Notes: generated by a model not told the origin, from the sequence alone. A DNA stretch of 64,000 bases from Rhodoluna sp. (GCF_024641065.1 NZ_JAHEDV010000033.1:62001-126000), one strand, 5' to 3'; positions 9,139 to 17,870 are shown, counted from the first letter of the stretch. Numbers and translations: made by a program.

Positions 9139-9831
9139 ATGAGCATGCCAATCTCCGAGGGATTTCGCGAACAGCCGGCCGATGTGAAGCCAACCTGGCG
9201 TGGCTGGATCCACGCCGGAATACTTCCACTGGTGATAGCTGGCGGCATTGTTCTCATCGTGCTGGCCAACGGTATGCCGGCTAAAGTCACCTCAGCGATA
9301 TTCTTTGCTTCATCTTTGTTGCTCTTCGGCAATAGCGCCCTATACCACCGCTTCAACTGGAGCCCAAAGGTGAAGGTCACACTCAAACGCATTGACCACG
9401 CCAACATTTTCTTGCTGATTGCCGGAAGTTACACCCCCATTACTTGGCTGGCATTGCCCCAAGACAAAGCTCTGGTTTTGATCACCATCATTTGGTCGAC
9501 TGCAATTCTCGGAATAGGCTTTCGAGTCTTCTGGATTCACGCACCGCGTTGGCTCTATGTTCCTATCTACATCGCCATGGGCTGGGGCGCCTTTGTATTC
9601 ATCGTCGACTTCATGAATGCCAATGCCCCAATGATGATTCTGATTTTGGCTGGCGGCCTCTGCTACACCCTTGGTGCCGTGGTTTATGGAATGAAGCGAC
9701 CTAACCCGTTCCCAGGCAAATTCGGTTTTCACGAGATTTTTCACAGCTTCACCGTGCTCGCTTTCATGTGCCACTGGGCCGGCATTCTGCTCATCGCGCT
9801 TTCACCAGCTGCCGGCACATTTGGGGCTTAG
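9139..9831 (+). CDS. Hemolysin III family membrane protein (TrhA/PAQR-like)
   Basis: A 230-residue polytopic protein with about seven predicted membrane helices. Family motifs are present: SSLLLFGNSALYHRFNW with a conserved histidine near residue 74, KRIDHANIFLLIAGSYTPI near 82-100, and the C-terminal FGFHEIFHSFTVLAFMCHW histidine cluster that binds metal in PAQR-type proteins. The family is annotated as hemolysin III but its physiological role is probably membrane homeostasis. Start ATG 9139; a second in-frame ATG follows two codons later. It is divergent from uppS and precedes an inositol-phosphatase-family gene by nine bases. Confidence 0.9.
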   Translation: MSMPISEGFREQPADVKPTWRGWIHAGILPLVIAGGIVLIVLANGMPAKVTSAIFFASSLLLFGNSALYHRFNWSPKVKVTLKRIDHANIFLLIAGSYTPITWLALPQDKALVLITIIWSTAILGIGFRVFWIHAPRWLYVPIYIAMGWGAFVFIVDFMNANAPMMILILAGGLCYTLGAVVYGMKRPNPFPGKFGFHEIFHSFTVLAFMCHWAGILLIALSPAAGTFGA

Positions 9832-9834
9832 CCT
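9829..9834 (+). promoter_or_regulatory. -10-like TAGCCT at -12..-7 of the inositol-phosphatase-family gene
   Basis: TAGCCT begins with the TAG stop codon of the hemolysin III gene and is exactly 12-7 bases before ATG 9841. The 12-mer TAGCCTTAAAGC recurs at 10909-10920 before another start. Confidence 0.5.
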
Positions 9835-9840
9835 TAAAGC

Positions 9841-10587
9841 ATGAACTTAGACGCTCTTCTTCAAACGGCAATCGAAGCTGCTAATGCAGGTTCTGCCGAA
9901 TTAGTAAAACGCTTTCGCGGCGAATTGAAAATTCAAACCAAGACCAGCATCGCCGACTATGTAACTGATGCCGATCTAGCCAGCGAAACAGCGGTTCGTG
10001 ACGTTTTGAAGCGGTTGAGACCAAACGACGCTGTGACCGGCGAAGAATATGATGCAACTGAGGGCACGGATGCCGCTTATCGCTGGAGCATCGACCCACT
10101 TGATGGAACCGTTAATTTTGCTCGCGGCTTGCCGAATTTTGCAGTTTCAGTTGCAGCTTTAGATTTGGCTACCGACCAGTGGGTTGTTGGCGTTGTAATT
10201 GCACCAGCTCTTGGCGACACTTTCTTAGCAACGCGAGGTAGCGGTGCATTCAGAATTCGCGACGGAAAACGCGAAGCTATTTCTGGCCCACCGGTTGAGC
10301 GCGAGGCGCGCATCCTTGCTACTGGTTTTTCGTATTCGGCTGAAACCCGCAGAGCAGAGTTTCAAAAACTTACTGAACTCATGCCTGACTATGTAGACGT
10401 TCGACGATTCGGTTCAGCTGCCTTAGATATTTGCCACGTGGCCGAAGGCACAATCGACGCGTATTACCAAGTCGATATCAAAGAACACGACTGGGCCGGA
10501 GCCATGTTGATTGCCGAAGAAGCTGGGCTTGAGGTCAAGCGCCCAACCGCAGACGACGAACAGGCTTGGGCGAAACTGCCCGCTTAG
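9841..10587 (+). CDS. Inositol monophosphatase family protein (SuhB/HisN-like)
   Basis: Magnesium-dependent phosphomonoesterase of the IMPase fold, 248 residues. Metal-binding motifs are complete: GEEYD near residue 61, WSIDPLDGTVNF near 81-92 and EHDWAGAMLIAEEAG near 219. Substrate cannot be decided from sequence: inositol-1-phosphate, histidinol-phosphate (HisN, the actinobacterial histidine-pathway phosphatase) and related monophosphates are all possible. There is no ribosome binding site; a TAGCCT hexamer at -12 suggests it is transcribed from its own leaderless promoter overlapping the end of the preceding gene. Confidence 0.9.
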   Translation: MNLDALLQTAIEAANAGSAELVKRFRGELKIQTKTSIADYVTDADLASETAVRDVLKRLRPNDAVTGEEYDATEGTDAAYRWSIDPLDGTVNFARGLPNFAVSVAALDLATDQWVVGVVIAPALGDTFLATRGSGAFRIRDGKREAISGPPVEREARILATGFSYSAETRRAEFQKLTELMPDYVDVRRFGSAALDICHVAEGTIDAYYQVDIKEHDWAGAMLIAEEAGLEVKRPTADDEQAWAKLPA

Positions 10588-10896
10588 TTAGTCGCGCTTT
10601 GGCTTGGCCGGGGCAGCTGGGCGAGCCGGCTTAGTAACAGCCTTTTTGACAGTTGCAGCAGGCTTTTCTGAGGTTACGGTTTCCTGTTCGGCATCTAGAC
10701 GAGCCGCGATTTCTGCACGGTAACGAATGCGGCGCACTCGACGAACCATGTCAAAAATCAGAGCGATTGCCGCAGCTGTGATTCCGAAAACAGCAAGAAA
10801 ACCAACTGTGCCTGGGCTGTACCAAACTTCAGAAGGATCAACCGACGGGCTTGGGCTTGGCGATGCAGCTAGCAGTGCTGAAAACAGAATGTTCAT
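10588..10896 (-). CDS. Small membrane protein with Ala/Lys/Pro-rich tail, unknown function
   Basis: A 102-residue protein. The N-terminus looks like a signal or first membrane segment followed by SPSPSPSVDPSEVW, then a membrane helix (about residues 31-50), a basic stretch RRVRRIRYR and a coiled segment ending in an alanine/proline/lysine-rich tail (KPARPAAPAKPKRD). Similar small proteins are common in Microbacteriaceae but I do not recognise a named family. The stop abuts the convergent IMPase-family gene. The divergent start is 26 bases from the DUF4307 start. Confidence 0.75.
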   Translation of the reverse strand: MNILFSALLAASPSPSPSVDPSEVWYSPGTVGFLAVFGITAAAIALIFDMVRRVRRIRYRAEIAARLDAEQETVTSEKPAATVKKAVTKPARPAAPAKPKRD

Positions 10897-10922
10897 GGTT
10901 TAAGTATGTAGCCTTAAAGCCT

Positions 10923-11321
10923 ATGAATTCTCAAGCTGACCTAATGTCTGAGCGCTATGGCAAAAAGCCTGTCGACTCAGTTCGTCAGCGCAAAATCGTA
11001 ATTGCGCTCGCTTCGACACTGGTGGCACTTTTTGTAATTTGGGCAATCAGCACAACCATGACCAACGCAAATCAAATCGTCGCGAAATCAACCGGCTATG
11101 AAGTTTTAAACTCGGGTCAAACCAAAGTCAACTTCAACGTCATACTTGCAAACGACAAAGATACAGCCACCTGCGCCGTTCAGGCACTGAGTGAAAGTTA
11201 TAGCGTGGTGGGTTATGTCGAGGTTGAAATTCCGGCCGGCGGCTCAGGAAATTACGAAACCATCGTTAAAACGACTGAATTGGCAGTTACCGGTCAAGTC
11301 GACAAATGCTGGTTGAAATAA
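10923..11321 (+). CDS. DUF4307 family membrane protein
   Basis: A 132-residue member of the actinobacterial DUF4307 family, function unknown. Layout: short cytoplasmic N-terminus with the family-typical SERYGKKP, one membrane helix (about residues 27-47) and an extracytoplasmic beta-rich domain with two cysteines near residues 79 and 129 (TCAVQAL and DKCWLK) that could form a disulfide. Start ATG 10923; the frame is open upstream but over the divergent gene. greA follows after 12 bases, the usual neighbour in this group. Confidence 0.85.
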   Translation: MNSQADLMSERYGKKPVDSVRQRKIVIALASTLVALFVIWAISTTMTNANQIVAKSTGYEVLNSGQTKVNFNVILANDKDTATCAVQALSESYSVVGYVEVEIPAGGSGNYETIVKTTELAVTGQVDKCWLK

Positions 11322-11333
11322 ACTAGAGAAACT

Positions 11334-11822
11334 ATGTCTGAAACCCATGAGCCAACCTGGCTAACCCAAGCTGCCTATGACCGACTCGCTGCCGAGCTCG
11401 AGTATCTGTTGACAGTTGCACGCTCTGACATCGCTAAGAAGATTCAAGAAGCGCGAGAAGAAGGCGACCTCAAAGAGAACGGCGGCTACCACGCAGCCAA
11501 AGAAGAGCAGGGCAAGATCGAGGCTCGTGCTGCGCGACTTGAGAACATCCTGGCTAATTCAGTGGTTGGTGAAGCTCGCGAGAGCCACGGTGTTGTTGAG
11601 CAGGGCACCATTGTTCGCCTGAACATGAACGGCAGCGAACTTGAGTTTCTATTGGGTAGCGCCGAGATTGCTGAAGGCACTGCCATTGATGTTTACAGCC
11701 CAGATAGCCCAATCGGCACCGCAATTATAGGAGCCAAAGTTGGCGACACAGTGAGCTTCTTTGCCCCAAATGGCAAGGAACGTTCAATTGAGATTCTCGA
11801 AGTCAAAAACTTCGAAGGCTAG
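11334..11822 (+). CDS. greA: Transcription elongation factor GreA
   Basis: Rescues backtracked RNA polymerase by stimulating transcript cleavage. The 162-residue protein has the N-terminal antiparallel coiled coil (residues ~10-75) with the acidic tip in EEGDLKENGGYHAAKEEQ, and a C-terminal FKBP-like globular domain (~80-158) with SPDSPIGTAIIGAKVGDTVSF. It is preceded by DUF4307 with a 12-base gap and ends in a strong intrinsic terminator. Confidence 0.95.
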   Translation: MSETHEPTWLTQAAYDRLAAELEYLLTVARSDIAKKIQEAREEGDLKENGGYHAAKEEQGKIEARAARLENILANSVVGEARESHGVVEQGTIVRLNMNGSELEFLLGSAEIAEGTAIDVYSPDSPIGTAIIGAKVGDTVSFFAPNGKERSIEILEVKNFEG

Positions 11823-11836
11823 AAACCTAAATAAAA

Positions 11837-11863
11837 AAACCCGGTCACGCAGACCGGGTTTTT
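11837..11863. terminator. Intrinsic terminator between convergent greA and ilvA
   Basis: The 10-bp stem AAACCCGGTC/GACCGGGTTT encloses ACGCA and is followed by T residues; the A-run before the stem gives the same signal on the minus strand. Confidence 0.9.
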
Positions 11864-11873
11864 GGTTTGAAGG

Positions 11874-13118
11874 CTATTCGGCTTCGATGCGGGCCTTTAG
11901 GCCGGCATCATGCAAAGCCTTGAGCACCCGTTGGCGGTGTTCGTGGCCGGTGGTCTCAACACTCATACGCAGTTCAACTTCGCTGATCTCAAGCCCTTTA
12001 CCGTGACGAGTGTGCAAAACCTCAACTACGTTTCCGTGTGCTGCAGCAATTGCTTCGGCAGTCTTGACCAATTGACCAGGGCGATCTGGCAACATCACCG
12101 AAATCGTCGTGTAGCGCTCAGATGCCGCCAATCCGTGGCCAATGACCTTTTGCATTAGCAGCGGATCGATGTTTCCGCCAGAAAGCACAGCTACAGTCTT
12201 GCCTCGAGGCTTGATAGCACCCGACATAAGTGCAGCAACAGCAACGGCTCCGGCAGGCTCAACAACCTGCTTGGCACGCTCCATCAGAACAACAATTGCC
12301 TTGGCGATTTCATCGTCGCTTACGGTCACAACTTTGTCTACGTGCTGCTTTATCAATTCGAATGGAATACGACCTGGCTTGCCCACTGCGATGCCGTCAG
12401 CGATTGTTCGCGTGATAGTCAGTTCGGTTAGTTTGCCAGTTTTGAGCGAAGGCACATATGGTGCGGCATGCTCAGACTGAACACCAATTACCTTGATCTT
12501 GCGACCCTGCTGAGCAGCTTTCAGCTTGGCTGACACTGCCAAACCAGCTGCCAAGCCACCGCCACCGATAGCAACCACGATGGTATTCACATCAGGTACT
12601 TGATCCAAGATTTCAAGACCAACGGTTCCTTGGCCGAGCACAACATCCATGTGGTCATAAGGCGGGATAAAAATCGCACCTTTCTTGGCTGCATGTGCCT
12701 GGGCGGCCTTCAAAGTTTCGCTGAAGATCGAACCGGTCAAAACCACTTGGGCACCGTAGTTTTCCGTTGCCTGAAGCTTTGGCAAAGAAGCACCAACCGG
12801 CATAAAAATTGTGGCTTTTATGCCCAAATTTCTAGCCGCAAGGGCAACACCCTGGGCATGGTTTCCGGCAGATGCGGCAACAACACCCTTTTTGCGCTCG
12901 GCTAGCGACAATTTGCTGATGATGTTGAATGCACCGCGAATTTTGTAGGCGCCGGTGCGTTGAAGATTTTCACACTTCAGTTCGACATCGTGACCGATGA
13001 GCTCTGAAAGGTAGTTCGAGTGCAGCACCGGGGTCTGAATTGCCACCTGAGACACATTCTCGTGAGCGGCTTCAAACTCGGCAAGAGTCGGCGCAACTAC
13101 AGGAGCAGTCTTTGACAT
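11874..13118 (-). CDS. ilvA: Threonine ammonia-lyase IlvA with C-terminal ACT domain
   Basis: PLP-dependent deamination of threonine to 2-oxobutanoate, the entry to isoleucine synthesis (or threonine catabolism). The 414-residue protein carries the PLP lysine in RTGAYKIRGA near residue 59, the phosphate loop GGGGLAAG near 187, and a single ACT-like regulatory domain at about 325-405 (TISVMLPDRPGQLV). One ACT domain rather than two matches the short form often called catabolic, so feedback control by isoleucine cannot be assumed. ATG 13118 is preceded by AGGA eight bases upstream. Divergent from the YcaQ gene. Confidence 0.93.
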   Translation of the reverse strand: MSKTAPVVAPTLAEFEAAHENVSQVAIQTPVLHSNYLSELIGHDVELKCENLQRTGAYKIRGAFNIISKLSLAERKKGVVAASAGNHAQGVALAARNLGIKATIFMPVGASLPKLQATENYGAQVVLTGSIFSETLKAAQAHAAKKGAIFIPPYDHMDVVLGQGTVGLEILDQVPDVNTIVVAIGGGGLAAGLAVSAKLKAAQQGRKIKVIGVQSEHAAPYVPSLKTGKLTELTITRTIADGIAVGKPGRIPFELIKQHVDKVVTVSDDEIAKAIVVLMERAKQVVEPAGAVAVAALMSGAIKPRGKTVAVLSGGNIDPLLMQKVIGHGLAASERYTTISVMLPDRPGQLVKTAEAIAAAHGNVVEVLHTRHGKGLEISEVELRMSVETTGHEHRQRVLKALHDAGLKARIEAE

Positions 13119-13175
13119 GGCGGATTCCTAACTAAATCTATGCTGGTTAGAAGTCTAGTTTGAGATGAGGTGCAC

Positions 13176-14372
13176 ATGGCTGAACCAATGAGCATGCGCG
13201 AAGCACGGTCGCTAGCGATTGCAGCGCAGGGCCTTTCGGGTGCGCCAGATTCAACAGTGTTGCAGACCATCGACCGACTAGGTCTTTTGCAAATTGACTC
13301 AGTCAATGTGTTCGAGCGCGCGCACTACATGCCGCTCTTCTCGCGTCTGGGCACCTATGAAAAGCACGAACTCGATAGCCTTTCGGGCGGCTTCAATCCA
13401 TCCTTGATTGAATACTGGGCCCACGAAGCCTCAATCATTCGAACCGAGAATCTACCGCTTTATAAATGGCGCATGTATAACTGGCGCGCTGGCGAATTAG
13501 CCAAGGGCAACGATTCTTGGATGGCGCAACAGAGCGACCTATTGAAGTGGATAAAGGCGGAGCTTGCCGAAAAGGGCCCGCTAACAGCCAATGCCATCGA
13601 ACACGATCGCAACGTTCGAAGGGGTAATTGGTGGGGCTGGAGCGACGTCAAGCGTGGTCTCGAAGCTTTGTTTGGAATCGGCGACTTGGTCTCAGGCGGC
13701 CGAGAAAAATTCAGCAGAATTTATGCACTACCCGAGCAGGTCTTGCCTACTGAGATTCTCAATGCCTCGATTTCGGCAGACGAGGCAAAACGCCGTTTGA
13801 TTTTGCAAGCCGTGACTGCAATCGGTATCGGCACGAGGGCCGACATTCTTGACTGGCACCGACTAAACAAGCGCGATGCGAATCACATCATCGATGAGTT
13901 GATTGAGGCTGGTTCGATTGTTGAGATGAAGGTTGAAAGGTGGCGCGAAGCCGCTTTGGCCTCGCCGTCGACACTCGAGCAAAGGGTTGACTCAAAATCG
14001 AGAACCACACTGCTGAGCCCTTTTGATCCGTTGATTTGGTATCGACCAAGAACTGAACGGCTATTCGATTTTCACTACCGAATTGAAATTTACACTCCCG
14101 AGGCAAAGCGGAAGTTCGGCTATTACACGCTTCCGGTGCTGCACGATAACCAAATTATTGGCCGCATCGACCTTAAAAATGACCGCCAAAACAACTACCT
14201 AATTGCAAAAGCGAGTTGGCACGAAGACGGCCTACCTGCCCGAAAACTCAACAGTTCGACAGGTGCACTTGCAAAGCATCTTGCTGCAGTGGCCAAGTGG
14301 CAAGGCTGCACTCAGGTTCAGATTGAACCTAAAGGCAATTGGGCCTTAGAACTTGCCGCCCATTTCGCGTAG
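13176..14372 (+). CDS. YcaQ-family winged-helix DNA glycosylase (AlkX type)
   Basis: 398-residue protein of the HTH_42/YcaQ family, whose characterised members (E. coli YcaQ/AlkX, Streptomyces AlkZ) remove alkylated bases and unhook interstrand crosslinks. The catalytic QxD motif of the YcaQ branch is visible as Q39-I-D41 in LGLLQIDSVNVF. Three winged-helix segments follow, and the C-terminal half has the family LSPFDPLIWYRPRTERLFDF motif. ATG 13176 is preferred over GTG 13170 because GAGG lies five bases before it. The 3' end overlaps the convergent htpX gene by 27 bases. Confidence 0.88.
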   Translation: MAEPMSMREARSLAIAAQGLSGAPDSTVLQTIDRLGLLQIDSVNVFERAHYMPLFSRLGTYEKHELDSLSGGFNPSLIEYWAHEASIIRTENLPLYKWRMYNWRAGELAKGNDSWMAQQSDLLKWIKAELAEKGPLTANAIEHDRNVRRGNWWGWSDVKRGLEALFGIGDLVSGGREKFSRIYALPEQVLPTEILNASISADEAKRRLILQAVTAIGIGTRADILDWHRLNKRDANHIIDELIEAGSIVEMKVERWREAALASPSTLEQRVDSKSRTTLLSPFDPLIWYRPRTERLFDFHYRIEIYTPEAKRKFGYYTLPVLHDNQIIGRIDLKNDRQNNYLIAKASWHEDGLPARKLNSSTGALAKHLAAVAKWQGCTQVQIEPKGNWALELAAHFA

Positions 14373-15239
14373 ACGTTCTACGCGCTTTGGAATCGGCGGG
14401 TGAGTAGAAAAAACACGCTCAACTAGACCTGGCTTGATTGGGTCGTTGATGTACATGTGCGCCATTGAGCTGCTTGCTCTGCGCATCGGTCGACCATACT
14501 GACCAAGTTTTTCTAGCGCTGATGCCAGACCCTCTGGGTATCTCGTGGTGTGGGCTCCGGTTGCATCGGCGAGGTACTCACGCTCGCGCGAAACGGCAGC
14601 CGAAACGATTGGCCCAATGAACCAAGCAATAATGCTGGCGACAATGCCGATCAAAATAAGCGCAAGACCAAAACCATTGTCGTTTGAGTTTCGGTTGTTG
14701 CCATGGCTAGAAAAGAAAGCCGCACGAATTGCCATGTCGGCCAAAACGCCAACTGCCGAAACTAGGCCAAACACAATGGTTGAAACTCTAATGTCGTAGT
14801 TCTTCACATGGCCAAGCTCGTGAGCCATGACGCCCTCGAGCTCTTTGTCATCCATGATTGCCAACAAACCGGTGGTGGCCGCCACAATCGCGTGCTTAGG
14901 ATCGCGCCCGGTGGCGAAAGCGTTTGGTGCTTCGTCTGGAATCACATAAACCTTTGGCATCGGCATGCCTTCGGTGATCGAGAGGTTCTCAACAATGCGC
15001 CAAAGTCTAGGGTTATCGGCCTTTTCAATCGGCACGGCACCGCTCATGGCCACTGCAATTGAAGACGCAACAAAATACTGAAAAAGTGCATAAACCACAA
15101 TGAAGCCAAGGATGAAAATCGCGCTTGAACCATTGCCAGTGGTTTGCCCCCACCAAATCGAGATACCGCCAAGTAGGGCAATAAAGCCACCGACGATTAG
15201 AAAGGTGTTGCGTTTATTTGCTGCAATAGCTGAGTACAT
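14346..15239 (-). CDS. htpX: Membrane zinc metalloprotease HtpX (M48)
   Basis: Membrane quality-control protease, 297 residues. It has two N-terminal membrane helices (about 12-30 and 42-66), the HELGH zinc motif at residues 140-144, and two further hydrophobic segments around 155-172 and 188-213, followed by REREYLADATGA containing the third zinc ligand. Purine-rich AGGGG lies five bases before the ATG. It is 37 bases downstream of lemA on the same strand; the htpX-lemA pair is a common bacterial unit for membrane stress. Confidence 0.95.
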   Translation of the reverse strand: MYSAIAANKRNTFLIVGGFIALLGGISIWWGQTTGNGSSAIFILGFIVVYALFQYFVASSIAVAMSGAVPIEKADNPRLWRIVENLSITEGMPMPKVYVIPDEAPNAFATGRDPKHAIVAATTGLLAIMDDKELEGVMAHELGHVKNYDIRVSTIVFGLVSAVGVLADMAIRAAFFSSHGNNRNSNDNGFGLALILIGIVASIIAWFIGPIVSAAVSREREYLADATGAHTTRYPEGLASALEKLGQYGRPMRRASSSMAHMYINDPIKPGLVERVFSTHPPIPKRVERLREMGGKF

Positions 15240-15276
15240 CAGGCCCCTGTGTTTTGAAAACTAACTGCGAAAAAGT

Positions 15277-15855
15277 TTAGAACTTTACAGTCGGTGGCTC
15301 TTGAATAGCAGCGCTGTCGGCAACCTCAAAGAACTTGCGTGCAGCAAAACCTAGACGCTTAGAAAAGACGTTCTGAGGGAACTGCTGAATCTTGGTGTTC
15401 AGTTCGCGAACGCCACCGTTGTAGAAACGGCGAGCGGCCATAATCTTGTCTTCGGTGTCGGTTAGCTCTGCCTGAAGGCTCAAAAAGTTCTGGTTAGCCT
15501 GCAGTTGAGGGTAAGCCTCGGCAACTGCGAACAGGCTCTTGATTGCTGAGTGAAAACCATCTTCGGCAACAGCTGCCGCGGCAGGGTCTGCCATCGCTGC
15601 CGGAGACACAGTTGCCGCGCGAGCTTTGGTTACGTTCTCAAAGACCTCGCGCTCATGGGTTGCATAACCCTTGACGGTTTCGATCAGGTTCGGAATCAGG
15701 TCGGCTCGGCGCTTGAGCTGAACGGTGATGTCGCTCCAGGCCTCGTCAACACGAACATTCAGGGTGACTAGCCCGTTGTAGGTTGACCAAAGCCAAATAA
15801 TTGCGATGGCAACAATACCAACGATTACGATGAGTGCTACTAATCCAGTTTCCAT
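15277..15855 (-). CDS. lemA: LemA family protein
   Basis: 192-residue membrane-anchored helical-bundle protein: one N-terminal membrane helix (about residues 5-25), then the family core YNGLVTLNVRVDEAWSDITVQLKRRADLIPNLIETVKGYA and the C-terminal FPQNVFSKRLGF segment. Function is unknown, but LemA is regularly paired with M48 proteases, as here with htpX downstream. There is no ribosome binding site before the ATG; TAGCAT lies at -12..-7, indicating a leaderless message. Confidence 0.93.
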   Translation of the reverse strand: METGLVALIVIVGIVAIAIIWLWSTYNGLVTLNVRVDEAWSDITVQLKRRADLIPNLIETVKGYATHEREVFENVTKARAATVSPAAMADPAAAAVAEDGFHSAIKSLFAVAEAYPQLQANQNFLSLQAELTDTEDKIMAARRFYNGGVRELNTKIQQFPQNVFSKRLGFAARKFFEVADSAAIQEPPTVKF

Positions 15856-15861
15856 GGCTCA

Positions 15862-15867
15862 ATGCTA
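15862..15867 (-). promoter_or_regulatory. -10-like TAGCAT at -12..-7 of lemA
   Basis: TAGCAT on the minus strand, exactly 12-7 bases before the lemA ATG, with no ribosome binding site between them. Confidence 0.5.
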
Positions 15868-15942
15868 TGGGAATAAGATTTGTCTAGTGGGGCTTTACTT
15901 GGGTGTACTCTAAGTATATTCACAGCAATAAAGGAGACTCAA

Positions 15943-16926
15943 ATGCCTGCAGTAACCGCTGACACCCTCACTCTGCCTCGTTTAGATGCAGCAGTTGGCC
16001 GAGCGCGAACCATCAAGTCGGTTACTCGCGGCCCGCAGGCTCACGAGGGCGAAGGATTCCCAGTAACCCGAGCCTTTGCCGGAGTCTCATATCAAGACCT
16101 AGACCCGTTCATTCACATGGACCAAATGGGTGAAGTTGAATATGCACCATACGAGCCGCGAGGCACAGCTTGGCACCCTCACCGCGGGTTTGAAACCTTC
16201 ACCTACATGATTGACGGCACCTTCTTGCACCAAGACAGCCACGGCGGTGGCGGAATCATTGAGAATGGCGCCACCCAATACATGACCGCTGGTGCTGGAG
16301 TTTTGCACATTGAAACCCCGCCTGAATCGCTAGTGATGTCTGGTGGAATCTTCCACGGGCTTCAGCTCTGGATCAATCTTCCAGCCGCGAAAAAGATGAT
16401 TGACCCGGCTTATCAAGGTTTGAACGGTGACGACGTCAAGTTGATTTCTAGCCAAGATGGCGGCGCACTCATCCGTGTGCTTGCTGGTGAAATCGGCGGC
16501 TTTGTTGGCCCCGGAAAATCACAAACCCCGATGGCGATCGCACACATCACCTTGGCCCCTGGAGCTTCGGTTTCACTGCCTTGGAACCCAATGTTCAACG
16601 CCCTTGCCTACACGCTCGCTGGTGCAGGCACCGTGGGCGAAGAAGGCCCGGGCACGAATACCGCCAAGATTTCAACAGGCGCACTGACCGTGTTTGGTCA
16701 TGGTGATCGAGTTGTTTTCACCGCGGATGAAACCCAAGATTCTCGCCACAACTCGCTCGAGATTTTCTTGCTTGGCGGGCTGCCGATCCGCGAACCAGTG
16801 GTTGCCTACGGTCCGTTTGTGATGAACGACAAAGCTGGGGTAATCAAGGCCATGGAGGACTATCAGTACGGTCGCTTTGGCCAAATTCCCGATGACGCCA
16901 TTCAGCCTTTTCATCACCGCCACTAA
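15943..16926 (+). CDS. Pirin family protein, first of two
   Basis: 327-residue bicupin of the pirin family. The N-terminal cupin contains the metal-binding HPHRGFETFTYMIDG motif near residues 73-88 and HQDSHGGGG, followed by TAGAGVLHIE; the C-terminal pirin_C domain has GGLPIREPVVAYGPFVMN. Pirins bind iron; described activities include quercetin oxidation and redox-responsive regulation, but no substrate can be assigned here. ATG 15943 follows AAAGGAG by six bases; an in-frame upstream extension has no such site. A second pirin starts 29 bases after the stop. Confidence 0.9.
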   Translation: MPAVTADTLTLPRLDAAVGRARTIKSVTRGPQAHEGEGFPVTRAFAGVSYQDLDPFIHMDQMGEVEYAPYEPRGTAWHPHRGFETFTYMIDGTFLHQDSHGGGGIIENGATQYMTAGAGVLHIETPPESLVMSGGIFHGLQLWINLPAAKKMIDPAYQGLNGDDVKLISSQDGGALIRVLAGEIGGFVGPGKSQTPMAIAHITLAPGASVSLPWNPMFNALAYTLAGAGTVGEEGPGTNTAKISTGALTVFGHGDRVVFTADETQDSRHNSLEIFLLGGLPIREPVVAYGPFVMNDKAGVIKAMEDYQYGRFGQIPDDAIQPFHHRH

Positions 16927-16943
16927 TCACTGTCGACAGTAGT

Positions 16944-16949
16944 TAGGCT
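16944..16949 (+). promoter_or_regulatory. -10-like TAGGCT at -12..-7 of the second pirin gene
   Basis: TAGGCT lies exactly 12-7 bases before ATG 16956. A CTGTCGACAG palindrome (16930-16939) sits just upstream, roughly where a -20 to -25 element or operator would be. Confidence 0.5.
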
Positions 16950-16955
16950 GATGCC

Positions 16956-17840
16956 ATGTTGCTAGAACCTCGTTTGGTGAAGCTCACCACTCGCACCGGA
17001 ATCGAGATTTCGCGCACTCTGCCCAATGCCAAGAAACGCATGATTGGGGCGTGGGCTTTTGCCGATCACTTTGGCCCGACCGTTCAAGCCGATGGCATGG
17101 TAGTTGCAGCACACCCCCACACCGGGCTTCAAACAGCCACTTGGCTAATTGAGGGCAGCATTGAACACCGCGACAGTCTAGGAACAATTCAGCACATAAA
17201 CCCGGGTCAACTGAACCTTATGACTGCAGGTTACGGAATCGCTCACAGTGAGTTGAGTCTTGCCGACGCAAATCTTCTGCACGCTGTTCAACTTTGGATC
17301 GCACTGCCCGATTCAGCTCGCGACATGGCACCTGCTTTTCAGCACGTTGAATATCCACCTAAAGTGATGCTGGGCGCAAACCAGGTTTGTATTTTTGCTG
17401 GGTCGTTATTGGGCAAGACGGCCGAGACCACTCTGTTCAGCGAGCTCGTCGGTGCTGAGGTGCGCATCCCTGCGGGCGAAAAAATCACCTTGCCGGTTAG
17501 AGATGATTTTGAACACGGATTCTTGATTGTTCAGGGTGAAGCGCGGGTGGCTGAAGAGATTGGTTTGACTGGCCAAATGATGTATCGGCAGCCCGGCACG
17601 GATAGTTTTGAAGTCACTGCAGGCTCAGAAAATTTGATTGTGATTTTGCTCGGTGGCAGGCCGTTTGAAGAGCCAATTGTGATGTGGTGGAACTTCATCG
17701 GGCGCTCTCACGGCGAAATTCTCGAAATGCGAAGAGCCTGGAACGCTCGCGAAAATCGCTTTGCAGAATTCCCTGATCGAATTGGCAAATGGACGCCCGC
17801 CCCTGAGTTACCCAACGTAATTCTCCGCCCTCGCAAATAG
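16956..17840 (+). CDS. Pirin family protein, second of two
   Basis: 294-residue pirin paralogue. The cupin motif is AHPHTGLQTATWLIEGSIEHRDSLG near residues 48-72, with TAGYGIAHSE downstream, and a C-terminal domain ending in GGRPFEEPIVMWWNFIGRS. The WWNF ending places it in a different pirin subgroup from the neighbour at 15943-16926, so these are diverged paralogues rather than a recent duplication. It appears to have its own leaderless promoter despite the 29-base gap. Function unassigned. Confidence 0.9.
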   Translation: MLLEPRLVKLTTRTGIEISRTLPNAKKRMIGAWAFADHFGPTVQADGMVVAAHPHTGLQTATWLIEGSIEHRDSLGTIQHINPGQLNLMTAGYGIAHSELSLADANLLHAVQLWIALPDSARDMAPAFQHVEYPPKVMLGANQVCIFAGSLLGKTAETTLFSELVGAEVRIPAGEKITLPVRDDFEHGFLIVQGEARVAEEIGLTGQMMYRQPGTDSFEVTAGSENLIVILLGGRPFEEPIVMWWNFIGRSHGEILEMRRAWNARENRFAEFPDRIGKWTPAPELPNVILRPRK

Positions 17841-17870
17841 ATGTTGGGTATACCTCGCATATCAGCAAAA

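Noticed and set aside
9099-9407. Long N-terminal extension of uppS
   Set aside because: The extension is antisense of the hemolysin III gene, has no family resemblance and would double the normal leader of a 250-residue enzyme.
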